Source: Actinophytocola gossypii (lineage in GTDB: Bacteria > Actinomycetota > Actinomycetes > Mycobacteriales > Pseudonocardiaceae). Taken from it: a DNA stretch of 64,000 bases. The notes below the pieces were generated by a model, which worked only from the letters and a program-made list of their open reading frames with translations, was not told where the DNA came from and searched no databases. Positions 31,315-40,081 of this stretch are shown piece by piece; the stretch's first letter is position 1, and each line of letters starts with the position of its first letter. The position numbers and the translations under genes were made by a program. The DNA is taken from NCBI RefSeq assembly GCF_025165815.1, contig NZ_JAFFZE010000003.1:1-64000 (forward strand), read 5' to 3'.

Positions 31315-33036
31315 ATGAGCACCGAAGGCAGCTCCGACGCGGGGATGCTCGACGCCGTCCTGGACGCCGCCGACGCCGGCTTCGCCATCACCGACCGCCG
31401 AGGCCACCTGCGCTGGGTCACCCGGCTGATGGCCGACCTGCTCGACCTCACCGTCGACCAGTGCACCGGCCGCTCCCTGCCCGCCCTGCTCACCGGCGCC
31501 CCCGACACCCCGCACGACGGCCTGGTCATCTCCCAGTCCACCCGCGACGGCACCGACCAGCGCTGGCTCGAGGTCCGCTGCACCGAGTTCCGCGACGACC
31601 AACTGCTCTACCGCGTCGCCGACATCAGCCGCTGGCGCGCCACCGGCATCGACCGCCGGCAACGCACCGCCTGGCAGGCCGAACTCGTGCGCCTCGCCGA
31701 CCAGGACCCGCTGACCGGCCTGCTGAACCGCCGCGCCCTCACCCGCGAACTGGAACGCCGGCTCGCCCACGGCGGCACCGGCGCACTGCTACTGCTCGAC
31801 CTGGACAACTTCAAGGACATCAACGACCTGCGCGGCCACCCCACCGGCGACCGTGTGATGCGCGCCATCGCCGCCGCCCTCCGCGAACACCTCGACGACC
31901 GGCTGGGGGAGCGGCACGCACTCGGCCGCCTCGACGGCGACGAGTTCGCCGCCGTCCTCGCCGACACCGACGAACCCACCGCCCTGGACCTGGCCGACCA
32001 ACTACGCGCCGCCGTCGCCGTACTCCCACTCACCGAAAACGGGGGAGCGGACACCACCCGGGTCACCATCAGCGCCGGCGTCGCCGGCTTCCACCCCGGC
32101 GAGAGCTGGCAGGCCGTACTCGCCAACGCCGACCTCGCCCTGCACGCCGCGAAATCCGCCGGACGCAACCGGGTGACCGTCTACGAACAGGGCCACTACG
32201 CCGACACCGCGCTCCGCGTCACCGTGCACGACCGGATCCGCGACGCCATCGCCCACGGCGGATTCGCCCTGCACGCCATGCCGATCATCAAACTCGGCAG
32301 CAAACGGGTCGTCGGCCACGAACTGCTGCTCCGCCTGGAGGACGGCCGCGAACCGCGACTCAGCCCGGGGGAGTTCCTGCCCGCCGCCGAACGCAGCGAC
32401 CTCGTGTTGGACATCGACCGCTGGGTCATCGGCACCGCCATCGACACGCTCGTCGCGCACCCGTACCCCGGCCTGCGGTTCAACGTGAACGTCTCCGGCC
32501 GCACCCTCGAGGACGAGGACTTCGGCGACTTCGTGGTCCGCCGCCTCGCCGCCGCCGGCGTCGCACCCGGCCGGCTCGGCTTCGAGATCACCGAGACCGC
32601 CGCGGTGACCAACCTGTCCGCCGCCCGCAGCCTCGCCCAACGGCTCCGCGCGAGCGGCTGCCGGATCTCCCTGGACGACTTCGGCGCCGGCTTCGGCTCG
32701 TTCGTCCACCTGAAACAGCTACCGATCACCGGCGTCAAGATCGACGGCGAGTTCGTCCGGGGGATCGACTACGGCAGCCGCGACACCGTGCTGGTGCAGG
32801 GCATCGTCGACATCGCCCGCGGCCTGGGGATCTCCGTGGTCGCCGAATGGGTCGAGCGGGCCTCCCAGGTGGACGCGCTGGCCAGGCTCGGGGTGCGGGT
32901 CGCGCAGGGATTCCACCTGGGCAAGCCAGAGCCGCTGACGACGCTGCTCGCGCGCCCGCACGTGGCGTGGAAGCGCCGCAACCCGCGATCCCTCGACGAA
33001 CCGGGCCCGGTCGCCGAGGGCAGTACGGCCCAGTGA
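31315..33036 (+). CDS. PAS-GGDEF-EAL cyclic-di-GMP protein
   Basis: 573 residues. A PAS-like domain (about 10-110) precedes a GGDEF domain (about 130-290) with QDPLTGLLNRRAL and the signature changed to DGDEF (207-211). An EAL domain (about 300-550) follows with E336-L-L in place of EAL, FNVNVSG, FEITE, DDFGAGFGS, KIDGEFVRGI, AEWVE and QGFHLGKPEP, so the phosphodiesterase metal and substrate residues are largely kept. The first-Gly change may lower cyclase activity, so it may act mainly as a phosphodiesterase. There are no membrane helices, so it is cytoplasmic. ATG 31315 has only a weak ribosome site (GAGGCGA). Confidence 0.9.
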   Translation: MSTEGSSDAGMLDAVLDAADAGFAITDRRGHLRWVTRLMADLLDLTVDQCTGRSLPALLTGAPDTPHDGLVISQSTRDGTDQRWLEVRCTEFRDDQLLYRVADISRWRATGIDRRQRTAWQAELVRLADQDPLTGLLNRRALTRELERRLAHGGTGALLLLDLDNFKDINDLRGHPTGDRVMRAIAAALREHLDDRLGERHALGRLDGDEFAAVLADTDEPTALDLADQLRAAVAVLPLTENGGADTTRVTISAGVAGFHPGESWQAVLANADLALHAAKSAGRNRVTVYEQGHYADTALRVTVHDRIRDAIAHGGFALHAMPIIKLGSKRVVGHELLLRLEDGREPRLSPGEFLPAAERSDLVLDIDRWVIGTAIDTLVAHPYPGLRFNVNVSGRTLEDEDFGDFVVRRLAAAGVAPGRLGFEITETAAVTNLSAARSLAQRLRASGCRISLDDFGAGFGSFVHLKQLPITGVKIDGEFVRGIDYGSRDTVLVQGIVDIARGLGISVVAEWVERASQVDALARLGVRVAQGFHLGKPEPLTTLLARPHVAWKRRNPRSLDEPGPVAEGSTAQ

Positions 33037-33113
33037 CGTTCAAGCGCCGCTTGAGTACCGGGCGCGACGATGGACCGAGGCATATCACCTCGAGCCCGTT
33101 GGCGGTGGTCTCG

Positions 33114-33311
33114 ATGAGCGGAACGACATCCAGGTCCGACAGCAGCGCGGAGATCAGCGGCCTGCAGGTCTGCATCCTGAACACGGCGGTCCAGATCGAC
33201 GCGGCGCTGGACAACAACGACCGGCGCGCGTTCCGGGTCTGGTGCCTGCGCCGGGCGTCGTTGATCGCGCGGGTCGAACGGGTTCTGGTGGAGGCGGCCA
33301 CCGCGGCCTGA
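33114..33311 (+). CDS. Small hypothetical protein, 65 residues
   Basis: A short helical protein with LNTAVQIDAALDNNDRRAF followed by WCLRRASLIARVERVL. Codon use looks coding and the amphipathic helices are plausible, but no ribosome site is clear and no family is recognised. GTG 33105 is another start. It lies between the PAS-GGDEF-EAL gene and the ABC exporter genes in a stretch that may contain remnants. Confidence 0.45.
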   Translation: MSGTTSRSDSSAEISGLQVCILNTAVQIDAALDNNDRRAFRVWCLRRASLIARVERVLVEAATAA

Positions 33312-33401
33312 ATCGCGGCCTGAACCGGCTGTTCGCGAAGATCCGGCACGGTCCGGCACCGCTCCCCGCCACGATCATCCCGTTGTTCGATAATCTACAT
33401 T

Positions 33402-33563
33402 ATGTCAAGTAGCGGGTTCAGGGCTCGATGTTCTCCAGGTCCGCCAGCAGGCCCGGTCGCGTCGGCCGGTCCCCGGCTCAAGGCGGACGACGCGAGCGGG
33501 CTCGCGCACCACGCCCTCGCGGCGCTGGACGACCTGCGCGCGGCGAACACGACCCCAAGTTGA
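33402..33563 (+). CDS. Possible leaderless small ORF, 53 residues
   Basis: ATG 33402 directly follows an AT-rich patch with TAATCT five bases upstream and the inverted repeat ATAAT-CTAC-ATTAT (33390-33403). The C-terminal half, RLKADDASGLAHHALAALDD, looks like real coding sequence; the first 20 residues are Pro/Gly-rich. It could be a short gene or the tail of a truncated one. It ends 13 bp before the convergent ABC exporter gene. Confidence 0.35.
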   Translation: MSSSGFRARCSPGPPAGPVASAGPRLKADDASGLAHHALAALDDLRAANTTPS

Positions 33564-33575
33564 GTCACGTGGTGG

Positions 33576-35315
33576 TCAGCGGCCGTGCCAGGAGCGCCAC
33601 AGGGCGGCGTACTCGCCGCCGGCGGCGACCAGGTCGTCGTGGGTGCCGAGTTCGGTGACGCGGCCGGCGGCCATGACGGCGACGCGGTCGGCGTAGTGGG
33701 CGGTGTGCAGGCGGTGCGCGATCGCGATGACGGTGCGGCCGGCCAGCACGGCGGCCATGGCGCGTTCGGCGTGCCGGGCGGTGGTGGGGTCGAGCAGGGC
33801 GGTGGCCTCGTCGAGGATCACGGTGTGCGGGTCGGCGAGCAGGACCCTGGCCAGCGCCAGTTGTTGGGCCTGGGCGGGGTCGAGGGTGGTGTCGCCCGCG
33901 CCGAGTGGGGTGTCGAGGCCGGCGGGCAGGGTGTGTACCCAGTCGGCTTCGACGGCGGCGAGGGCGTCGAGGACGCGGGTGTCGTCGGCGGTGGGTGCGG
34001 CGATGGCGAGGTTGTCGCGGACGGTGCCGATGAACACGTGGTGTTCCTGGGTGACCAGCACGATCCGGCGGCGTAGTTCTTCGGGCGGCAGGTCGGCGAC
34101 GGGGACCCCGCCGACGGTGATGGTGCCGGCGCGGGGGGTGTCGACGCCGGCGAGCAGCCGGCCGAGGGTGGACTTGCCGGCGCCGGACGGTCCGACGATC
34201 GCGAGCCGCTCCCCCGGCCGCACGGCGAGGTCGACGCCCCGCAGGACGTCGCGGTCGGTGTAGGCGTAGCGGACGTCGGTGACCTCGATGCGGTCGTCCC
34301 GGGGTGTGCCGCCGGTCGGTGCCGCTCCCCCGGCGGCGTGTTGGACGCCCTTGAGCCTGGCGAGGGAGGCGCTGGCGCGCTGCATGCTCTCCAGGTACAT
34401 GAGCACGCGGTTGAGCGGGTCGGCGAGCCGGGTGGTGTAGAGGGCGGCGGACACCGCGGCGCCGAGGCTGGTGAGCTCGTTGACGTAGAGCAGGCCGCCC
34501 GCGACGAGGACGAGCGCGGTGGCGAGCACGAACGCGACGTCGACCTGCCCGAACAGCACGCTGCGCAGGTACAGGGTGCGGACGCGGGTGCGGTGGGCGT
34601 CGCGGACGCGCTGGTCGCCGGTGTGGACGCGGCGGTGGCGCAGCCCGAACGCCTCGACGGTGCGGGCGCCGGCGGCGGTGGCGGCGAGGGTTTCGGACAT
34701 GTCGGAGTTGGCGGTGCCCTCGGCGAGGTAGGCGGGGCGGGCGTGGCGGAGGTACCAGCGGCCTGGCCACCACAGCCAGACGACGCCGACGACCGCGCAC
34801 AGGCCGAGGATCGGGTCGACGAGCACGGTGGCGCCGATGATGAACAGGGTCTGCAGTGCGCCGACGAACACCTCGGGGGCGGCGTCGCGCAGGGAGGTGC
34901 CGACGGTGGCGATGTCGGCGGTGGTGCGGGCCATCAGGTCGCCGGTGCCGGCGCGTTCGACGACGTTGGTTGGCAGGGCGAGGGTGTTGTCGACGAACTC
35001 CTCGCGGAGGCGGGCGAGGGCGCGTTCGGCGAAGCGGTGGGCGAGGTAGCGGGCGAAGCGGGTGAGGACGACGGTGGCGGCGGCGGAGCCGAGGATGCCG
35101 AGCGCGAGGAGGTCGATGGTGCCGGTGTCGGGGTTTCCGGTTTCGACGTGGTCGACGATGCGGCCGATGAGCCAGGGCGCGGCGAGGCCGGTGGCGGCGG
35201 CGAGGCAGGTGGTGAGCAGGACGAGGGCGGTGCCGGTGCGGTCGGCGCGGACGAGGTCGCGGTGGGCGCGGCGGACCTCGGCGCGGCCGGCGACGGGCAG
35301 TTGGTAGGCGGTCAC
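33576..35315 (-). CDS. Heterodimeric ABC exporter subunit with intact Walker A, degenerate signature
   Basis: 579 residues. Membrane domain with about six helices (1-320), then an ATPase domain with Walker A GPSGAGKST (375-383), Walker B VILDEAT with catalytic Glu, and H-switch His534 in IAHRLH. The signature, normally LSGGQ, is LDPAQ (478-482). The partner (35312-37024) shows the reverse pattern, so together they form one working ATP site. The substrate is unknown; lipids, peptides or drugs are usual. The GTG start overlaps the partner's stop (GTGA), so the subunits are translationally coupled. Confidence 0.9.
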   Translation of the reverse strand: MTAYQLPVAGRAEVRRAHRDLVRADRTGTALVLLTTCLAAATGLAAPWLIGRIVDHVETGNPDTGTIDLLALGILGSAAATVVLTRFARYLAHRFAERALARLREEFVDNTLALPTNVVERAGTGDLMARTTADIATVGTSLRDAAPEVFVGALQTLFIIGATVLVDPILGLCAVVGVVWLWWPGRWYLRHARPAYLAEGTANSDMSETLAATAAGARTVEAFGLRHRRVHTGDQRVRDAHRTRVRTLYLRSVLFGQVDVAFVLATALVLVAGGLLYVNELTSLGAAVSAALYTTRLADPLNRVLMYLESMQRASASLARLKGVQHAAGGAAPTGGTPRDDRIEVTDVRYAYTDRDVLRGVDLAVRPGERLAIVGPSGAGKSTLGRLLAGVDTPRAGTITVGGVPVADLPPEELRRRIVLVTQEHHVFIGTVRDNLAIAAPTADDTRVLDALAAVEADWVHTLPAGLDTPLGAGDTTLDPAQAQQLALARVLLADPHTVILDEATALLDPTTARHAERAMAAVLAGRTVIAIAHRLHTAHYADRVAVMAAGRVTELGTHDDLVAAGGEYAALWRSWHGR

Positions 35316-37024
35316 GGCACGAGTTCCTCGCCTCGGTGGGCGAGTTCGCGGTAGCCGCGTTCGCGTTCGAGCAGGTCGGTGTGGGTGCCGGTGGCGGCGA
35401 CGCGGCCGTCGAGGAGGTAGGCGACGCGGTCGGCGCGGTCGAGCAGCAGCGGTGAGGTGCTGACGACGACGGTGGTCTGGTCGCGGCGGTGTTCGCGGAG
35501 GCGGGTGGCGATGGCGGCTTCGGTGTGCGCGTCGACGGCGGAGGTGGGTTCGACGAGGATCAGCACCTCGGGGTCGGCGAGCAGGGCGCGGGTCAGGCGG
35601 ACGCGTTGGCGTTGGCCGCCGGACAGGTCGCGGCCCTGGGCGTCGACGGGTGAGTCGAGTCCGTCGGGCAGGCCGGTGCGGACGTCCCCGGCGGCGGCGG
35701 TGTGGATGGCGTGCTCGATCGCCTCGTCGGTGACGGCGTGGCCGGGGGTGACGGTGTCGCGGAGTGTTCCGGCGAACAGGTGGGCGTCGTTGTCGGCGAC
35801 GAGGACGCGGCGGCGGACCTCGGCGACGGGCATGGCGGTCAGCGGTTCGTTCCCCCAGGTGGCGTCGGAGTCGGTGTAGCGGCCGAGCCGGTCGGCGACG
35901 GCGAGCGCGTCGGCGGGGTGGGCGGCGGCGATCGCGAGCAGCTCGCCGGGGTGGACGGTGAGCCCGGAGGTGGGGTCGTGCAGGGCCGCGGGTTCGGGTG
36001 GGCAGGGGGTGGTGGCGTGGTCGGTGGTGGCGGGCCTGAGGGTGAGGACGCGGGTGACGCGGCGGGCGGCGACCAGGCCGCGGTTGATGTCCTGGGCGCC
36101 TTCGATGAGGAAGAAGATGGGGGTGGCGAGCATGGCGACGTAGCCGTAGACGGCGACGAGTTCGCCGACGGTGATGTCGCCGGCGGCGGTCATCCTGGCG
36201 CCGAGCCAGGTGACGGCGGCGAGGAACAGGCTGGGCAGGCCGACGGCGATGGCCTCGATCCAGCTGGAGAAGGCGCCGACGCGGTAGCCGCTCGCGCGCA
36301 GGGCCGAGGAGTCGCGGTGGTAGCGGCCGGCGAAGCGGTCCTTGCCGCCGATCCCGCACAGCACGCGCAGCCCGGCCACGATGTCGCCGGCGCGGGCGGC
36401 GAGCGCGCCCTGCTGTTCGCGGTAGGCGGTCTCGGTGTCCCGCATCCGGTTGAGCAGCGGGCCGAGGGCGAGCATCAGGGCGGGCAGGCCGAGCAGGACG
36501 ACGAGCGCGAGCGGCGGGGAGATGCCGGTGAGGACGACGGCGACCACGGCGTAGCTGACGACGGCGGCGACGCCGGGGCCGGTGACGGTCATGGTGCGCA
36601 TGACGCGGTCGAGGTCGGCGGCGCCGATGCTGACGACCTCGCCGGTGCTGACCCGGCGTGGGAGTTCGGCGCCGACGGCGGCGGCGTGCCGGATGACGAC
36701 CTGGACGGTGCGGAACCCGGCGTCGAGGCGGATGAAGGTCATGGTGCGGTGCCGCAGGACGCCGATGGCGGCGTTCGCGGCGCCGGCGGCGAGCAGCGCG
36801 AGGGTCCAGGTGCCGAGGGCGGTGAGGTTCTCGGGGCGCAGGCCGTCGTCGATGGCGCGGGCGAGCAGGTAGGGCTGCACGACGAGGCCGAGCATCCAGG
36901 TGCTGGCGAGCAGGACGCCGAGGCTCACCCGTCCTGGTTGTTTCCGCACCAGCCACCACAGGTAGCGCCCCGGCCCCCGGGTGTCCGGTACGCCCGGATC
37001 GGCGTACGGGACCTTCAGACGCAT
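35312..37024 (-). CDS. Heterodimeric ABC exporter subunit with degenerate Walker A, intact signature
   Basis: 570 residues. Six-helix exporter membrane domain (about 35-310), then an ATPase domain in which the Walker A position reads AIAAAHPADAL (364-374) without the GKS/T core. Walker B reads VLILVEPTS with Asp lost, and the H-switch histidine is replaced (VVSTSP). The signature LSGGQRQRV (467-475) is perfect. This half supplies the LSGGQ for the consensus site and leaves the other site inactive. ATG 37024 follows GGTGGAG. It is first in the two-gene operon, facing the sucrase/ferredoxin-like gene across an intergenic palindrome. Confidence 0.9.
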   Translation of the reverse strand: MRLKVPYADPGVPDTRGPGRYLWWLVRKQPGRVSLGVLLASTWMLGLVVQPYLLARAIDDGLRPENLTALGTWTLALLAAGAANAAIGVLRHRTMTFIRLDAGFRTVQVVIRHAAAVGAELPRRVSTGEVVSIGAADLDRVMRTMTVTGPGVAAVVSYAVVAVVLTGISPPLALVVLLGLPALMLALGPLLNRMRDTETAYREQQGALAARAGDIVAGLRVLCGIGGKDRFAGRYHRDSSALRASGYRVGAFSSWIEAIAVGLPSLFLAAVTWLGARMTAAGDITVGELVAVYGYVAMLATPIFFLIEGAQDINRGLVAARRVTRVLTLRPATTDHATTPCPPEPAALHDPTSGLTVHPGELLAIAAAHPADALAVADRLGRYTDSDATWGNEPLTAMPVAEVRRRVLVADNDAHLFAGTLRDTVTPGHAVTDEAIEHAIHTAAAGDVRTGLPDGLDSPVDAQGRDLSGGQRQRVRLTRALLADPEVLILVEPTSAVDAHTEAAIATRLREHRRDQTTVVVSTSPLLLDRADRVAYLLDGRVAATGTHTDLLERERGYRELAHRGEELVP

Positions 37025-37044
37025 GATCTCCACCCTATTCGCAG

Positions 37045-37060
37045 GGTGAATTGATTTACC
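37045..37060. promoter_or_regulatory. Near-perfect palindrome between ABC exporter and sucrase/ferredoxin gene
   Basis: GGTGAAT-TG-ATTTACC, arms matching at six of seven positions, in the 116-bp divergent promoter region. A repressor site controlling the exporter is the simplest reading; no regulator gene is adjacent. Confidence 0.45.
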
Positions 37061-37140
37061 TCCGAACGAGCTGGGGTATCACTCGAGCAGAGGATGAGGG
37101 TCGCGTTCGTTGTTCGACGGGTCGTGAGAGTCTGGTGTGG

Positions 37141-38052
37141 ATGGACGGTCTGCGTTGCTCGGCGGTGGCCGAGACGATCGGGGAACCGCTCGCCGGCACG
37201 GCGGCGGTGGCCCGGTCCTGGCTGTGCGTGGAGCAGCCCGGCCCGTGGGGGCGGGACGCGTTGTCGGCGAGCCACCTCGACGAGGGGGTGGCGCGTGAGC
37301 TGACCAGGCTCTCCGCCGGCACCGGGGTGCGGGTCGTGCTGATCCGCCGGCCGGGTAGTCACCCGGACCGGCACCGCCCGGTCCCCCGGCAGGTGTACCT
37401 GGCGCACACGACGCCGGGCGGCACGTGGCTGGAGCGGGCCACGGTGAACGACCCGAAGGAGCTGCTCGACCTGGACTTCGCGCAGGCCGGCGCGGGGGTG
37501 CCCGGCCTGTTGGGTGCGGCGGTCCCGGATCGGTTGCTGCTGGTGTGCACGAACGGCCGCCGGGACGTGTGCTGCGCGTTGCTCGGCCGGCCGATCGCGG
37601 CGGCGTTGGCGGCCAGCCGCGGGGACGCGGTGTGGGAGTGCACGCACATCGGCGGGCACCGGTTCTCCCCCACCGCGGTGCTGCTGCCGACCGGGTACGC
37701 CTACGGCCGGTTGGATGTGGCGGCGGCGGAACGGCTGCTCGACGGCGGCTCGGCGGTGGTGGTCGACGGGTGTCGTGGCCGGTCGACGTGGCCGGGTCCG
37801 GGGCAGGTGGCGGAGCTGGCGGTGCGCGCGGCGAGCGGGTTGGCTGGCCCGGACGTGTTGTCGGTGGACACGGTGGATCCGGTCGCCGAGGGCTGGCGGG
37901 TGGTGGTGCGTGCCGTCTCGGGTCGTGCGTGGTCGGTGACGGTGGTCGAGCGGGAGGTGGCGGCGCCGAGGAAGGCGAGCTGCACGGCGGCGGTCACGCC
38001 CGCGGTCGGCTTGGTGGCGATGTCGGTGCGCGAGACGGTGTTCTCCGGCTGA
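37141..38052 (+). CDS. Sucrase/ferredoxin-like protein
   Basis: 303 residues. Thioredoxin-fold ferredoxin domain of the Suc_Fer-like family: LLVCTNGRRDVCCALLGRP and WECTHIGGHRFSPTAV hold the cysteine/histidine cluster ligands, and LPTGYAYGRLD follows. The N-terminal half has SWLCVEQPGPWGRDAL, typical for the family. It probably binds a [2Fe-2S] cluster; the partner is unknown. ATG 37141 is chosen; GTG 37135 is two codons upstream. It diverges from the ABC exporter operon. Confidence 0.85.
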   Translation: MDGLRCSAVAETIGEPLAGTAAVARSWLCVEQPGPWGRDALSASHLDEGVARELTRLSAGTGVRVVLIRRPGSHPDRHRPVPRQVYLAHTTPGGTWLERATVNDPKELLDLDFAQAGAGVPGLLGAAVPDRLLLVCTNGRRDVCCALLGRPIAAALAASRGDAVWECTHIGGHRFSPTAVLLPTGYAYGRLDVAAAERLLDGGSAVVVDGCRGRSTWPGPGQVAELAVRAASGLAGPDVLSVDTVDPVAEGWRVVVRAVSGRAWSVTVVEREVAAPRKASCTAAVTPAVGLVAMSVRETVFSG

Positions 38053-38115
38053 GCCCGGCCCCGGCATGGGTCGGCGCCGTCCACCAGTGGTGCACGGCGC
38101 CGACGGGGTGACGGG

Positions 38116-39552
38116 TCAGTAGCGGGGTGGTTCGTCGGACAGTTCGGTGGACTCCGGTGGCCGGCCCGGCTGGCTCGGTGGGGTGGCCGGCCGGGGGTTC
38201 GGGGACGGTGCCGGCGGCTGGGTCGGAGTCTGGGTCGGGGCCGGCGGAACCGGACTCCGCGGCGGGCTCTGTGGCGAACTCTGTGGCGGGGTCTGGGTTG
38301 GGGTCTGGGGCGGGTAGGCCACGGTCGGCGGGTCCGGTTCGACCCGCTGGACGGGCTGCTGCACCGGCGCCGGCGGCGCGGGCGGTGGCGGGGCGGCCGG
38401 GGTGGCGGGGCGGGACGCGCTGAGGGCCGGTGGGCCGGTCGGGCGGGTGCTCAGCGGGCCGGGCACCTCCTGGCGGGCGACGGCCTCGGCCTCGCGGACG
38501 GCTTCGGCGACCTTCGGGTCGGTGGTCATGTCGAACCACGATTCGATCTCGTCGTCGTCCTGGTCGGAGCGTGCGGACGGCTCGTAGGCGGGGGGTTCGT
38601 AGCGGAACACGCCGTCGTCGCCGGGGGCGCCGAGGGCCTTGGCGAACCCTTCGAGGGCCTTGCCGAAGTCGTTCGGCAGCATCCACACCTTGTTCGCGTC
38701 GCCCTGCGCCATCTGCGGCAGGGTCTGCAGGTACTGGTAGGCCAGCACCTCGGGGGTCGGCTTGCCGGCCTTGATCGCGTCGAACACCTTCTCGATGGCC
38801 TTGGCCTGGCCCTGGGCCTGCAGGTAGCGGGCGGCGCGTTCACCCTGGGCGCGCAGGATCCGGGACTGCCGCTCACCCTCGGAGGCGAGGATCGCGGCCT
38901 GCTTGGAGCCCTCGGCGGACAGGATCTGGCTCTGCTTCTGCCCTTCCGCGGTCTTGATCGCGGCCTCGCGGGTGCCTTCCGCGGTGAGGATCATGGCGCG
39001 CTTCTCCCGGTCGGCGCGCATCTGCTTCTCCATCGAGTCCTGGATGGACGGGGGCGGGTCGACCGCCTTCAGTTCGACGCGGGCGACCCGGATGCCCCAG
39101 CGGCCGGTGGCCTCGTCGAGGACGCCGCGCAGCTGCCCGTTGATGGAGTCGCGGGAGGTCAGGGTCTCTTCCAGGCTCATGCCACCGACCACGTTGCGCA
39201 GCGTGGTGGTGGTGAGCTGCTCGACGGCGACGATGTAGTCGGAGATCTCGTACACCGCGTCCCGGGGGCTGGTGACCTGGAAGTACACGACGGTGTCGAT
39301 CGACACGGTCAGGTTGTCCTGGGTGATCACCGGCTGCGGGGGGAACGACACGACCTGTTCGCGGCGGTCGATCCGCGCGCGCACCCGGTCCAGGAACGGC
39401 ACCAGGAAGTTCAGGCCCGGTTCGGCGACCGACCGGAATCGGCCGAGCCGCTCGATCACCGCGGACTGGGCCTGCGGGATCACCAGGATCGACTTCACCA
39501 CGACCGTGAGTACGAACAGGACCACGACCACGACGATGATGAGGATGGTCAA
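38116..39552 (-). CDS. SPFH/band-7 (stomatin-like) membrane protein, TTG start
   Basis: 478 residues. One N-terminal membrane helix (about 3-24), an SPFH domain (25-200) with IPQAQSAVIERLGRF and VYFQVTSPRDAVYEISDY, then a coiled-coil with repeated AEG/ASEG motifs (about 200-260). A long Pro/Thr/Gln-rich tail follows (about 375-478), with TQTP and PPQSSP repeats. Such proteins form large rings on the membrane and often pair with NfeD, encoded 68 bp downstream of where this gene starts. The TTG at 39552 lies four bases after GGAGG; no ATG or GTG fits better. Confidence 0.9.
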   Translation of the reverse strand: MTILIIVVVVVLFVLTVVVKSILVIPQAQSAVIERLGRFRSVAEPGLNFLVPFLDRVRARIDRREQVVSFPPQPVITQDNLTVSIDTVVYFQVTSPRDAVYEISDYIVAVEQLTTTTLRNVVGGMSLEETLTSRDSINGQLRGVLDEATGRWGIRVARVELKAVDPPPSIQDSMEKQMRADREKRAMILTAEGTREAAIKTAEGQKQSQILSAEGSKQAAILASEGERQSRILRAQGERAARYLQAQGQAKAIEKVFDAIKAGKPTPEVLAYQYLQTLPQMAQGDANKVWMLPNDFGKALEGFAKALGAPGDDGVFRYEPPAYEPSARSDQDDDEIESWFDMTTDPKVAEAVREAEAVARQEVPGPLSTRPTGPPALSASRPATPAAPPPPAPPAPVQQPVQRVEPDPPTVAYPPQTPTQTPPQSSPQSPPRSPVPPAPTQTPTQPPAPSPNPRPATPPSQPGRPPESTELSDEPPRY

Positions 39553-39620
39553 CGTGCCTCCACTGCGGCTGGGAACGGCGTCGCCCGGTCGACGCCCGAA
39601 AAGTAGATCACAAGATCGTG

Positions 39621-40046
39621 TCAGTCGCCGTCCGCCAGCACCACGGCGGTGGCACCGGAGATCTCGACGACGGTCACCGGTTCGCCGGCGGCGATCGCCT
39701 TGCCGTTGAACGCGCGCGCGGTCCACACGTCACCGTCGAGCCGCACCTGGCCGCCGTGCTCGTTGACCGGCGACACCGCGACGGCCTTGCGGCCGATCAG
39801 CGCGTCGACGTTGGTGGCGACCAGGTCCCCGTGCATGCGGCGCTTGAGCCATGGTCTGGCGAAGGTGACCAGGCCGATCGACACGGTCGCGAAGACCGCG
39901 GCCGCGACGAGGGTGTTGCCGGTGATCCACTCGGCGCCGGCGCCGAGCAGCGCGCCGACGCCGACCATGAGGAGGAAGAAGTCCCCGGACAGGACTTCGG
40001 CGGCGATCAGGGCTATGCCCCCGATGAGCCAGAAGACTGCTGCCAT
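39621..40046 (-). CDS. NfeD-family membrane protein
   Basis: 141 residues. Three membrane helices (about 5-18, 22-40, 45-65) and a C-terminal OB-fold (about 80-138: GRKAVAVSPVNEHGGQVRLD, VTVVEISGATAVVL). Short NfeD proteins act with SPFH proteins in membrane organisation and quality control. It lies immediately upstream of the SPFH gene on the same strand, which supports a functional pair. Confidence 0.9.
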   Translation of the reverse strand: MAAVFWLIGGIALIAAEVLSGDFFLLMVGVGALLGAGAEWITGNTLVAAAVFATVSIGLVTFARPWLKRRMHGDLVATNVDALIGRKAVAVSPVNEHGGQVRLDGDVWTARAFNGKAIAAGEPVTVVEISGATAVVLADGD

Positions 40047-40081
40047 GTGGGCATGATCTCAGAGTCGTGGCCGTTCGGTCA

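Noticed and set aside
33040-33054. TCAAGC-GCC-GCTTGA after the GGDEF-EAL gene as a terminator
   Set aside because: The stem is only 6 bp with a 3-base loop and no T-run; too weak to call.
29817-33311. Open frame of more than 1,100 codons on the plus strand
   Set aside because: It is out of frame with the anti-sigma, zinc-ribbon and GGDEF-EAL genes and reads as Pro/Arg/His low complexity; only its last 65 codons were kept as a possible small gene.
33576-36959. Single 1,127-codon minus-strand frame across both ABC exporter genes
   Set aside because: Only the part to 35315 is a real ABC subunit; upstream the correct frame changes to that of the partner, whose stop overlaps the second start. 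It is not a fused exporter.
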